Below, in pieces: positions 52,069 to 64,000 of a stretch of DNA of 64,000 nucleotides (the first letter of the stretch is position 1; the number at the start of each line of letters is the position of its first letter). A program made the position numbers and the translations under genes. The notes beneath the pieces were generated by a model. That model did no database searches. It was not told the DNA's origin and worked only from the letters and a program-made list of their open reading frames with translations. The DNA is taken from contig JBNGIO010006163.1 of NCBI GenBank assembly GCA_049999805.1, positions 64,107-128,106 of the forward strand. Direction: 5' to 3'. Origin of the DNA: Folioceros fuciformis. Its lineage: Eukaryota; Anthocerotophyta; Anthocerotopsida; Anthocerotales.

Positions 52069-55000
52069 TCATGTTGCTAGTGACAGGAGGAGAGCCGTCC
52101 CTCTCTTCACCCAATGATCGGAGTTCGAAAGTCCAGTCTTCAGTGTCACACTTAGTATCCAGCTTGGTCGTTCTCTGGGTCCTGTTCGAATGGGATATAG
52201 AAACAGGGGACTACTGTACACACCCTTGGGTGTCTTGTTCTTATTTTTGATGGGCTTGAAGTGCATTATTGGCATGGGCACGATTAACTCCATTGCTTTT
52301 GGTTCCTGCGGACACACATCAGCGCAAACTGTCTAGTCCGTCCAGCAGCAATTCCGGTCACGGTTCATCAAATCAAACGGGAGAAGAGATTTAGAGAACA
52401 AGCTGCCTACCGTCAAGTGTTCATTTTGGTGATCCCAACCGGCCCCCTCCAAGTACAGTCCCTTTACATAGATACCTTCCTTGGGGCCCTCCAAAATATC
52501 AGCTTCGTCCTTGTTGACGACGGTAAACTCCCACACTAGAGTGTCGATCGGTATGAGGTTCTTTCGTGCCGTAGTTTGTAGGACTGCCGTAAGAAAATCT
52601 GCAGGGTATGTGAACCCTGCAAGCCAGTATACAGTGGGATAAACTCCCTCTGCCCACGTCCTTATCTCCAGCAGTCTTTGCATGAGATCCCTTGTCCATG
52701 GTCCCAGTGGTTTGATCGTTGGATAGGCCCTGCCAGATGGTAGTCACCATCGCAATTACAATAATCAGGGCACATGCCTGCTACCCCTTGAATTCCCCGC
52801 GACAACAATGCTTTGAGAACTGAGATGCTTTTGACTTACTTCACCCAGATGGGGGGAACACGTGATTCAGCAAGTGAGTTGAAGATCACATTTAACTCAG
52901 GGGACATGACTACCAGCCCTTGAATTCCCTTCTGCAACTTTTCACAGTTTTCACGAATGTTGACAAGCAAGATGTTAAACCGCTCGATTTCTTGAAAGAG
53001 CAGAGTGTGCAAGGCAGATGGATCATGGGCTTTGAACCTCTGTATTTCCGCCAAATCAAAAGGCTCAGGGACCTGATCCAAACAAGGGTGGGCTTGATTA
53101 GCAAACAGGCTACGTTCTTAGGAAAATTGCGATAACCCAGTTTGCTAGGGTTAGGGTACCTGGGCCAGCAAATCCGTAATTATGTCCATAACAGTGTCCT
53201 CTCTGCTTTTGCCACCCTTGCTTGCTGTTACCTTGGGCTGAAGACTTGTGATGGTCTCCAAAATCTGTCTGCTGTCTGATAGTTGGAAAGCAATGTCAGC
53301 GTTTGCATGCTGCCCAAAAGCTTCAGGCCTATCTACACCAGGCAGGCCAGCAATGAACTCTCTGTGGCTCTCCAGAGTTCCATCATCCGGCACGTGGTAC
53401 TCAGGAAGCGTGGACAGCTCAAAGTTTGGTTGAGTGAGGATTTCTTCACAATAGAATTGATTCAGGTAGGATGTAAGCACACGACGATCAAGCTCATCAG
53501 TCACTCTTCCACCATAGTTCGCTTGTGATATCAGGAATTTTAGAGCATCGAACGGTGTCTCCTCGTACTCATCAAGGTACGTTTTTAGGAGGTCATCCGA
53601 GACCTGTCAGCAGTCCCGCAGGGGCTTAGCATGCTTGCCCCTTGGAGAGCCAAAACTTAATAGAAGAGAAGACTTAGCTCACCTGAAAGTCTGTGTCATT
53701 GAAGTCGTACGGGATGTTCAGACCAAGAGTACCAAACTTGCGTCGTTCAAGGAGCACACTGTGAAAGTACGCAAGGGCGAAAAATAGCTTCTGATACTTC
53801 TCTTGTGCTTTGCATTGAAGAAAAGACTCTTCTGTTGTCTGATTATAGAGCCTCATCAAATTGGACCGCAACCCCTGCAGTTCAACTTCGATTAATTCAC
53901 AAAGGTGTGCATGTCGCTGGCACCCACAAACTTCGACGCGGGGACCAGACCTTGGGAGGTTCAGCGGTCAGCTTGACGCTCCTCTGTAGGATGGAAATTG
54001 GGAAATCCTCATGTGGTACACTAGAAAGCCACAATCTGAAGGCTTCGTTGGGCTTCGATTTTTCAACAGTTTGTATCAGCTTCTCAAGCGACGGCAACCA
54101 TCTGGTCATAAGGTGACAATTCGCCAGAAATACCCATCCTCCTGACTTCGACTGCCAGCATGAAAGTGCTTTGGGTTAGATTCCACTGCTTCGGCGTAGG
54201 CAGGCCCGTAAGCAACGGGAGTGGCGCGAATTGCAGTATAATTGGTAGTTCCAGCTTACTGCTTCGTTGATAAGTTTCACTGCAATGGGACCCTGGCCCT
54301 GTCCTAGAGCTATTGAATGGAACTTGTCGGCCATCGCATTTTGTGCGGCGAACTGCATCAGACCAGCAGTAGGGTCCACTCCTGGATGAGGACGGATTGT
54401 CAAAAGCACTGCCTCAAAAGCTGATTCTGTTCCGGACATGCCTGCAGCATGCCTTGAAGTGCATTTTACCAGCTGAAAGGATGAACATGAGCGGACTCGT
54501 TGGTCCTGAATCTCCAAAAGCCTCTGCTAGGTCAAGAATGGGCGGCTCCACAAACTTCTGTCCCAGTACGTTGGACACATAAGCTGTAATTGCAAAAATC
54601 ACCCGATCCTGTGGTACGCAATAGTGTAGCGGATTAAAACTTGTGGTCATTCAAATTTCCCGTCACAGTGGCGATGCTTCAGCCAGAGTATGGTTGGACT
54701 GACCATCCGGAAGCAGCGTAAAATGATCATGTGCTGCAATTCAGTGCATTTGTCTTCCCAGTCTCCTGGCAGCTCAATGGCCTCTGGCTCAGGGTGATCG
54801 AACCATTGCTTCCACTTAAGAGCATCGGCTGTTAGGCTTTGAATCTGCAAGGTGCGGCGACTGTATCAGGGTATCCCATCACAGGAAATACTTGAAAACG
54901 GGCATCCATCAGATCGACAAATCAAATGCCAGGTGATGTGACGTAAGCATACGAATCCTTCAAACTGGGTGGGGAGAGCTTTAATCAGTTCAGTGACGTT

Positions 55001-58000
55001 ATCCCAGGCAAGCTCATTGATCCACTCTGGACAAGGATTTGGAATTTGATTTGTTCTGTCAAGCACAGTTCCACCTCGAAGGAAAAATTGCCATTCATCA
55101 TTGGTTATCTGGTTTGCAGCTTGGAGAACCTTGGCTGCAATCTGCAGCAGGCAAGAGTGAACTTCCAGCCATCTGTTCAACGTTCCTAGGTGCAATACAC
55201 CGGAAAGTATTGGAGCCTTTACCTGGAGGGATAGCAGCAGCTTATGCTTCTCAAAAAGTCCCCTGGTGGTATACTTGTAGACAGCATAAGTGTGATATTC
55301 CACTAGGCCCTTAATCCTCTCATTCAAGTTTTCAGATCTGCTCCCGTGCACAGTCAAACATGACCCTTCAGACCTGTGTTGGTTGTTACATCGTAGCCAC
55401 CCCTCCTTCCTCTCTGGATGGAAATCAAATGACATCTAGCATCTCAAATAGAACGCTGACTAGGTGTGATGGTGGTAGAGGATAGTACGGGGGTGATTTC
55501 GCTATTGAGATCAGGAACAGCTCTGTATAGGCCTGGAGTGAGAATTGATACATAGGATCAATGCCCACTAGTTCAATTAAGATGAAGTAGAGCAACGATG
55601 CACGTTCAGCGCATGGCTTATACGCAGCACTGGCTACGTCGATCTTCTTAGCTGTTACTTCTGCAACTTCGATGGACTGCTTCACCTGCACTCCAATGAA
55701 CGGGCATGCGGGTTAACGAAACACATACTAACAGCATACAACCCATCCCGAATCCGGAGTCTTTGTAGCTGGTTTTGGTTGACTTGCACATTGAGTGAGC
55801 GGAGCAAACCGTTTCCCAGGTCTCCTTGGATGTGTCAAGAGTTGCAATTAGCTCAAGGTTCTCTAGAATGGGGCCTTCGGCTGTGGCAAGCATCCTCAAG
55901 ATATCGTCTTCACATCGAGTCTGCGTTTTTTTACCTTGAGATACCTGTAATATTACACAAAAGATCAGCAACTCAGAGCCTTCTAATGGTCTGATAACTC
56001 CCAGAATGAATTCGTCATCCAATTACCGTGACAATCAGTTCATTTCGCTGCTTATCCAAGTCAGGTCTTTCCTTTTGAACTACAAGCGTCAACAGCTGTG
56101 CTTCTAGACTTTCCTCCTTCACAGCAAAATTTATTATGGTGGTTTTGGTTGATATCTCAGGCGAGAAACTTGGATTAGCTAGTTTTGTTGTGATATACAG
56201 CCTGAAGTTCGCATTGTAGTCCACCTCCTTGTCCCCAAGCCTAATGAACACCTGGATCACAAAAGAGGAGGAAGTTTACAACCTGCGCGTGATATGCCGC
56301 ACCACCTCAGACGGATCCCTGGTGACGGTGGAAAGATATCCCAAGAAAGCCCAGCAAGAGCATGATGCAGAAGGTCCAACCCCTTTTCCCCGTTTGATAA
56401 AAGATTTTGATAGGATAGGCTCCAGCGATGGATCTATCTCTTGCAATATGTCCACCAACAACACTGGCTTTCCATTTTGTACTGCATCTTCCATGATGCG
56501 TAAGATGCTGTCCATCTGCCGAAGCACCACAGAGAAAAGGTCACAAGAGAACCTGCTGTTGAGTGAGTGTGCTGGGCACAAAGATACGTACTGCATGGGG
56601 GCTGGGTGCCTGGACAAAGAGAGGCCATTCCAGAAAGAAACACAAGATCGAATCCATGAGATACACGGAAGCTTACTTGCAGATCAACCACTTCTAGCCC
56701 ATTCATTCCTTCATAATTCTTAACCCATTTTTTCGCTTGTTCCTGAAGTGATAGGAGACATAGAGGCACAAGTCAGACAGTACAAGCTCTGCAAACAATT
56801 GCACTGTGATTATTGTTGCAAAAGAGCACCTGCGGGTCAATCATAAGCGGCCATCGGTTGCTTCTTGTGACTAAAACTCCGTTTTCAGTCGAAAAAGAGT
56901 CAGCTGGCAGTCCTTGTAGGTTCCATTCCCTTACATCACCAGCATCTGCTAGGAAGCTGGCTAATGCAAAAGTTGGAGACGAAGGAATTGCTAGCTTCAG
57001 TACCTAGAGCAATGAAGAGTTGGACAGCATTCTTATAAGTGTGAACTCCAAGTGAGGAAAGGGCAAGTTCTGAAGCACCACTTAACTATACACAAGAATA
57101 AAGAGGCTGCGTCTATCCCATACCTCAGCTTTCCATGCAGTGACAAGCTCATCACGATAATCAGACACAAAGGGTCCCACATATGAAAGAAAAGCTGCAG
57201 CTAGAAGGCAGTCCCCTGGAAGTTTCTTGACTCCTTCCTCCAGACTAGCAATTGACAATTCCCACCTTTGTTTCTCCCCTGCCAATCCCGACACTAACTT
57301 CTCTGCTCGAAATAGTTTCACCTGTAAATGAAAGGACCACAGGTCAGGAGACACACATCTTTTAACATTTGCATCACTGTGAAGACGAAAGGGAGAATGT
57401 ACTTCGAGGTCGTCAAGTTCTGTCTGCAACGCTTCTTTAGAAGAAATGGACTTCTCATATTTCTCCTTGAGTGATGCTACTTTCAATCTGACCTCCTCCA
57501 GCTTGTTCCTGATCGTGAAGCAAAGGTACAACGTGATTTAGTACGTACCTCTAAACTAGGCCAGGCTGCACCTGCTGCCTTTTTCTCTCAAAACTTAAAC
57601 GGCACAACACACTTCCAACCATTTGTAAGCATGCGCACCTTGCATCCTGCAAGGCTGCCTCCATTTTGGCCAAGTTCTCCTGAGCAGCTTTCAGTCGTGC
57701 TTTCTTTGGTGCTACTTCCTTCGCTATATACCCATAAGTCTCCATGGCACGCACCTGCAGTCAGCCGCAACAGCTAGTGTGAGTAAAGCAGGAGGTAACT
57801 TCACTTGCAGTCTAACTATGGGCTTTTCATTGCGCCTTACCCACAGACAAAGCCCTCTAGCTGCACTTGACACCTTTCCAATAATTTCAGGAGTGAATTC
57901 AGGGTCCGAAGTGTACTTGTTCATCTTCTTGAGCAGCGAATCTACCTGCAGAGGCACACCCAGATTAACGGTATTCGTCGAGGTCAACCTGAAGTTGTAG

Positions 58001-61000
58001 ACATCGAGAAAGGACAACGATGGGATCAAGGCTTTTGCATTCGCAAAAACAAGCTCATCAAGTCGAGGCAACCACACCAGCTGATCTTTGTCGTAGTCCA
58101 TAAGCTTCTGTAAAAATTGAGAGTCCCCAAGTTCTACTTTTGCCTGAGCCCACGTTGGTGTCTTCTTCAACACTGTCATCACAGCTCCAAGAGTGAGCTC
58201 TACCAGGGCAGGGGGTTTCGCATATGCCTTGACTTCACTCATATCTTTCTTGGTGAGCACGTTGAGTGCTTCTTCAGCAGCCAGGAGTGCAGGCATTGCC
58301 TTGTCCAATTCCTTTTTACATTCTGCAGCAATGACATTGCATTTTTCTGCTTCCTTTTCGATCCTTGCTGCTTCGGCATTCACCTGTGTATCAGATGGTC
58401 ATCTATGTGCTATTTCTCAGAGTTTCACAGCCTGGTAAACGACAGTGAGCAGCAGCTACCGTTCGTTCTTGTTCATCCGCAGTACGCTTTTCCTGCACGA
58501 TCTCCACCAACAGCTCTTCACACTCCTTCTTAGCTTTTGCAACAATCTCTTTCTTCTGTTGGCATATGATCTGCAGAGCTGCCACCTGATCGCGAGTAGC
58601 ATTCAAAGCCGAAAGACCTCCTCTAAGTTTGGAGGCATTATCAGACAATTGCTTCTTTTTTTCTTGAAGAAGTTTCTTGTATCTGAGACCAGAAAAAATC
58701 TCTGAGGGACGAGACAGATAAGGAGATCACAAACAACGTGAGTCGTTGAGGCTTCATCTGGTTTACCCCTTCGCGAATTCAAGGTAGCTAGTTGGTGTCA
58801 CATAATATTGCCGCTTCAGCTGTGCAAGCATCTTCTGCGCCTGAACAGTCACTGATTTGTGTATGGTCACGAAGAGTTTGCATATGTTCGTCCTGGCTTC
58901 AGGGGATCCACCTAGATTTTCTTCATCTGAAAACAGTTTTATGGATACCTCATAGAGAGCATCTTCTGGCCAGTCCAGGAACCTGATCCAAAGAACACCA
59001 GGGTCAAACGTCCCTCAAGGATTGCAAGAATTGGGCCTGACTACTGGTGTTGGCGAAAAAACAAAAGTTTTCTACCAGTCAATGGTTGTGCAGTTGACTA
59101 AACCAGGAAACATCTGCAGTCTTTTGTGGAAAGCAGTTTGGACAGGGCTCAGACAAAGAACCACATGAATATTCTCTTTCGCCCGTTCCATGAAGAAGGC
59201 TAGTAAGTCATCATCAGTCTCTCCCTTATTTGCTTTCTTGCAAGCAGCCCGAACCCCCTCATAGATGACATTAAGATCGTCCTTGTTGAAAAGGTTGGGT
59301 ACCTAGTTTTCACCAAATATAAAACTCACGCCATTTCCTCTACCGAAAAAAAAACCGAAACTTGGCCCGACAAATTAATGATAACACTTGAATAGCGTCT
59401 GCCAGCAGTAACCTCGATTTCGCACCAGAAATTTCAAGCCTTTACCTCCCCTGAACTCAATATGTTGTTTATGTCCTCAAGAAAGGTTTCTTGGATGATC
59501 TGGGTATCATCAAAGAGGAACACCGTAGGTCTCAGGTTCTCGCCTATCCCTGCTTGCTGAAAGAGTACTTTCAAGTCATCATGAAACTGTGCTGACTGAT
59601 AATTTTTCGCGATCATGATGCTGAACACCTGTTGATAGCACAACGACACCGTTACAAGCTAGCAACAATACAGTCCCTGCAAATAGTCTTCAATCAGAAG
59701 AACCTTGTCTGGATGAGGATAGCTGAATGCTAGGTGAATTTGTAGACTGAACTTTCAAGCGTGGGGGAAATAATGGCTCACCTTCATGTCTGCCACGAAG
59801 GCGCACAACTTCGTGAGACTCTTGCGCCCACTTCCACCAATTCCTACTAGAAGCAGATTCCCTCGAGGTTGAAGCAGGACACGATGGATGCGGCAAATGT
59901 GCTCAATTGCATCCTTGAAAAGCACCTAACAAGACACCGAGTAGCCACACTTGAATTCATACCATTTTAATCAATGGGACGTCACTCTGACAACATCTTG
60001 GATGACAGCCCCACCATGCAGAAAGGAGGTATCAGAGAGACTTGTCTGAGGACAGGCGATTGTCGTCCAGAAAACAAGGCAGAAAGATCAACCATTGTTA
60101 TGACCTGCCGGGCACTGAAGCTTACCAGATCCATTCCAAACATGCCAGGCTGCATTTTGCATTCTTTCAAGTTTTCCTCAAGAGCCTCCTTCATTACAGG
60201 AAAACCAGGATTGGGCTCGTACAAAGGATGCTCTTCCATGCTGGATTGAAGAACGCTGGTGAAGAGCGGCATCTCATTTTTAAAAAGTGCTCTCCATTCC
60301 ACATCAAAGTTTTCCTTCAATTTCGTTGTCAACAGATTCTGGATGTTGAAAAAGATGTGAAAAGTTTGAAAGGTGCTCTCCACGGAAGCAACAGAATCTT
60401 CATGTCTATCAACAATTTATGAGGCTACAACTTCCAAACTCCACACAATACAGCATCAGAAACAGATGTTGGAATGATACATAAAGATATAGTGTCTGAC
60501 AAGAACCTGAAGCCAGAGCTTGTCTTGTTTGTCCCACATGCGGTCGCCATAGACCCGAAAACACTCATGACAGAAAAGCGAGTGCATTATATCTTTTGTG
60601 GTGTAGACGTCTTTGGAGGCTTGGAGGAGACCTTGGATGACCTGGATCATAACTAGCATATGAGGTCAAATCACTTGGTCGCATGTCACCAAATAGTGCC
60701 CACGTTCGTCACATTATCTTCTTTGAAGGGAGTTCGTACCAATCTTCGGTTGTTTAGGTGAAGATGAAAAAAAATGCGAAAAGAAATACGTAAATATGAT
60801 GCTTAGCAATAACGCATTACTTTGGCCAGATCTCGCATGTTGAACAAATAGTGGCTCTTGCTTGGTATTGGCAGCAGCTCTGCAATAACGACATTGTAGA
60901 CCTCAATGCACATGGCCACCAGTGGTTCACCCAACAATCTGGCTTCATTTTCGAAATCGGCTAGTTTTGCCACGAGAATAGCACCAAATATTCTTTTCAT

Positions 61001-64000
61001 CTGCTGGTCATTTGGAGCAGTTATGTTGACCTGGACAAGATTCAAGCAGTGTCATAGAACATGTTAGTTAAGAAAAGCCAATAGTCTCACACCGGCGGGC
61101 CATATTTCCTCCACATGAACAAATACTCCCTAACGGATGTGAGGAATGGAAACCCGTGAAAAGTGGATACCAGTGAAAAGCACGCCTGTATACGCCGTGA
61201 GATGACATTTCGCCCACCGCCAGGTGGAGCCATGGCACTCAAAAACTGCATGTTCTTCACTTGTTTGACTTCCTGCTTCTGGCGGTCATACCAGAAGCCA
61301 TTATCCATCCACAGCTTCAAGAGTTCCAAGGCTGGCATGAAACCAAACTGGAAAACCAAATGATGAAAACTGATCAGGACAAATGTACCTCCAGCTCATA
61401 GATGAAATTGAGTATGCTCTTCAAATTTAAATACAACTTACCTGACTCTTTTTGGGCATATTTAAGTCATCAAGGAAAGCCAGCAGTTTCTTCCCTCCAG
61501 GCGGTGCGAATACACCTTTCGTGCGCTTTTCCAATCTCCCTTCTATTGTCTCCTGTCCATTGACACCCAAATAACTTCGCTTTCAGTGTAACTTCTCTAA
61601 AAGCTCTGGTGGAGATGGAACAAGAATTTGCCATCTCATACCTGCAGACTGTTTGAGGAAGTCTGAGCTGAAAAGTTGATCGTCATTGTCGACAGGCCTT
61701 CTGGAAGGCTCGACAGTATTGAGTTGGCAATCAATGTCTTCCCTACTCCAACTTTCCCCACAATCAAAGCATGCCGGTTTGCCAAGACAATTGTCTTAAC
61801 TATGAAATTGGTCCTAACCTGAAGGAGATGCAACCAATAAGATAGCAAGCCAAGGGTTCAATGGACACTTTCAAACAGTGGGCATACCGAGTCAACAGTC
61901 GGGACTTGAATTTTGTGGAATGGAGCTCCAACAGGAACTTTATAATTTGAGGGAAGCTTCTCCTCCCATGAGGCAAAAACTTTCTTCTTCACATCTACAA
62001 AGTAGTCAAATACAGTGCCTGTCACAGGATACCTGCATACACCTTCTAACGTCAGGCAGCAAGTTGCTGATATAGAGCGAACGCCTGAACTGTTGGTCTA
62101 AGAAATTCTAAAATCACTGGAAGCGTTGACACATGGGTCCTTGATCTCCAAACACATGCTCCCTCGTGACACTAAAAATGTGGATGCAACTCTGTGATGT
62201 CCTTGTTACATTGATCTGTTCACACATAAGTTGATGCACGGCTACCAACCTGGAGTCATAGTCTCTTATGAATATGTCAAATGTTTTTCGCCCTTCTTCA
62301 TCAACACTCGCCCCAATGGACCAAGTCAAGCAAAATAAAAACCATGTCTCTATCATTGGAATGTATTGGTCCCCTTCGGAGGGATGCACCCCATTTTCAG
62401 CTGTTGCCAAAGAATCGAAAAGCTTGGTGAAGGTTATAACGCTGTTAAGATGATCAATTGGCACAATCTCCTTGCACTTGGTCCGTCGCACAATTGCAGC
62501 CGCATCAACATATCTCAACAGAAGTTTTCGTAACTCTCTCAACAGGATCTGAGAAACAGTTGAAGAAGTACTGTAAGTGTGTTTGGCACATGCACCTGGT
62601 GCAACTGAAAAGTTAGCTGGAAAAGCTAAGCTCTGTCAGTCAACCAAGAGGGAGTTCCGAAATTGGCAACCAGAAGAGCTTTGCCTAGTTGGACTCAGAT
62701 CAATGACAGAAATTGTATGACAGTCTTTTCGATTGACTACCGGATCTGCAGCAGCTGCCACCTTCCGCTGAAGCCAGGACTCTACATACGGCCACCATCC
62801 TAGCTCCTCAACATTGAGATATATCATACCTGCACGACTGACTGTTGCCGGCGACGCTTGTGACAGGTCTTCAACTTCAAACAATAACGAGACCTGCAAA
62901 TGAACAGGGTCAATCAGATACCACATCTCAGGAGAGGAGAGCTTCAATCTTTTTAGTCACGAGGAAGTAGTTGCGTGCCTGAAGGGGCATAGAGATACGT
63001 TCTCCATTCAGCAGGGTTAAGATTTTGTTATCATCCAGAAGTGTATTCATCGACTCAATCCACAGTGTATCCACAGGCCCGTCAAAAAGAATCCATTTGT
63101 TGTCCAAACCTTCATCGTTGCAAACTATTCTCATTATGTGTGACAGGACACCGTCTGTCCACTCGTTTGTGAGCTTACTATATGCACCATAGATTTCATC
63201 GTTAGATAAGGCAAGGGAGTTCATTATGTAGACATGCACATGCTCCCATTCTTCGACTAGCTGGTCTTTAAGATGGCCTTGAGCACGTGAGAGAGCCTTC
63301 CATGCCTCAGTTTTCCCTGAGCCAGTCTTACCGACCAACATATTACCATGCCTTGCCACCATGCAGTCATACACCTGGGAGGAAAAACGCAAACATCAGC
63401 TCCTCTCCTGCCAGAACTCGAGAACACATATTAGCTCCCAATTCGCTGCTCACAGCAGCGTACCTGGATGCACTTTATAATAAACGCATCCACCACCTGC
63501 AATCCGTGAGCAGTGAGCACATGCCGGAGAGCCCCCTTCAGCACTTCGGCTTCCTTTGCAGCCAACTCAAGACCAGGGAACAAGTCTGAGAGTAAGGCGT
63601 TGAACAGGGGAATGTCTTGGAACACAAGCTTTGGCATAATCAAATCTCGCATTGAGCGTTGAAGGATCACTTCCTCAGGAATATCAGGATCTATTCGCTT
63701 GACAGACCCCGCCATTCGGGCAATTGGGATAACGAAGGAGCGAAGACCATAATCATAGTGATCTTGTTTGGACAGTTGCCGTTGTGAGAGCTCCATCACA
63801 GCAATCAACTTCTTTGCAAGAACCTGTACAAGGTACGCATACGCTATACATGAACATTACGCATATGCTATACATGAACATTTGACAGCATAAAAGACAT
63901 ACAAAAAAGCTCTGTGCTAGAGATGTATGTCCACACCTTAGCAGTCTGAAATCCTTCACTGAAAAGCATGTTTTCCCCAATCAAGCTGAAATCAGGAAGC
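52069..64000 (-). CDS. DNAH2: Axonemal dynein heavy chain, DNAH2-like (1-beta of I1/f inner arm), partial at 5' end
   Basis: Motor subunit of an inner-arm dynein of the sperm flagellum. Many exons on minus; the tail and AAA1 lie beyond the window. In order: AAA1-AAA2 linker ([28 protein letters not shown]); AAA2 with P-loop GKTGSGKT at 63332-63309 and [17 protein letters not shown]3 with GKVGVGKT at 61758-61735 and FLDDLNMPK near 61470; AAA4 with GIGGSGRKS near 59840; stalk coiled coil 1 (58700-58250), microtubule-binding domain ([14 protein letters not shown] near 58220), coiled coil 2 (57750-57300); AAA5 from 57003; AAA6 near 54640-54270 ([10 protein letters not shown]); C-terminal domain with [37 protein letters not shown] to the stop. 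GAGWD, IHF/MHFKPI and KRGTALLxSL are like recalled DNAH2, unlike outer-arm or single-headed chains. No disabling stop was noticed in assigned exons. Confidence 0.92.

Noticed and set aside
1-64000. tRNA, rRNA, CRISPR arrays, organellar insertions
   Set aside because: I scanned for tRNA T-loop motifs, regular 25-40 bp repeat-spacer arrays and recognisable plastid or mitochondrial genes and saw none that hold up.

Overview
The window is nuclear DNA from a seedless land plant, most likely a homosporous fern. That is an inference. Plant-only families (a PLS-type pentatricopeptide repeat protein, a serpin of the plant Z type, a SEIPIN2/3-like protein, a SAC1-like transporter) lie beside axonemal genes, which only plants with swimming sperm keep. 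Spliceosomal introns with GT-AG (and one GC-AG) borders, degenerate LINE, Ty1/copia, Ty3/gypsy and PIF/Harbinger copies, and many minisatellites fit a large repeat-rich plant genome. No bacterial, phage or CRISPR features were seen.

Layout. 1-7.3 kb is repeat territory: a decayed LINE on the minus strand, a short copia gag relic, several minisatellites and a second LINE tail on the plus strand. 7.4-10.1 kb (minus) is an RSPH14-like radial spoke gene with a plant N-terminal extension. 11.3-15.3 kb (minus) is an 11-exon SLC13/SAC1-like transporter. 16.2-18.8 kb (plus) is RSPH3/RSP3, the radial spoke anchor. 19.4-21.1 kb (plus) is an F-box/LRR gene like Arabidopsis At5g67140, followed by a single-exon F-box gene on minus (21.8-23.1 kb). 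23.7-25.3 kb (minus) encodes an unrecognised protein with NPF motifs and a repeated AxVQRxxSxR motif. 26.6-27.2 kb (plus) is an unrecognised basic ORF. 30.1-31.8 kb (plus) is a MORN3-like gene. 33.7-35.9 kb is a gutted Ty3/gypsy element. 36.7-39.0 kb (plus) is seipin, 39.6-42.3 kb (plus) a PPR gene, 42.7-44.0 kb (plus) a serpin. 44.3-47.9 kb is repeats and a dead PIF/Harbinger transposon. 48.6-51.7 kb (plus) is a large repeat-bearing protein with a C-terminal ZZ-type zinc finger. 52.1-64.0 kb (minus) is the 3' two thirds or so of an axonemal inner-arm dynein heavy chain closest to DNAH2 (1-beta), running out of the window.

How the genes relate. Four recognisable axonemal genes (RSPH14-like, RSPH3, MORN3-like, DNAH2-like) occur within 57 kb. 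RSPH3 and RSPH14 are spoke proteins, and the two-headed I1/f dynein that DNAH2-type chains form is docked near the base of radial spoke 1, so three of the four act at one place in the 96-nm axonemal repeat. The other genes show no clear pathway link. All four assembly gaps fall inside or at the edge of repeats, so copy numbers there are not reliable.

Exon borders were placed by eye from splice signals, reading phase and remembered family sequences. Phases close exactly for RSPH14, the transporter, RSPH3, the F-box/LRR gene, MORN3 and the serpin. No alignment or search was run.
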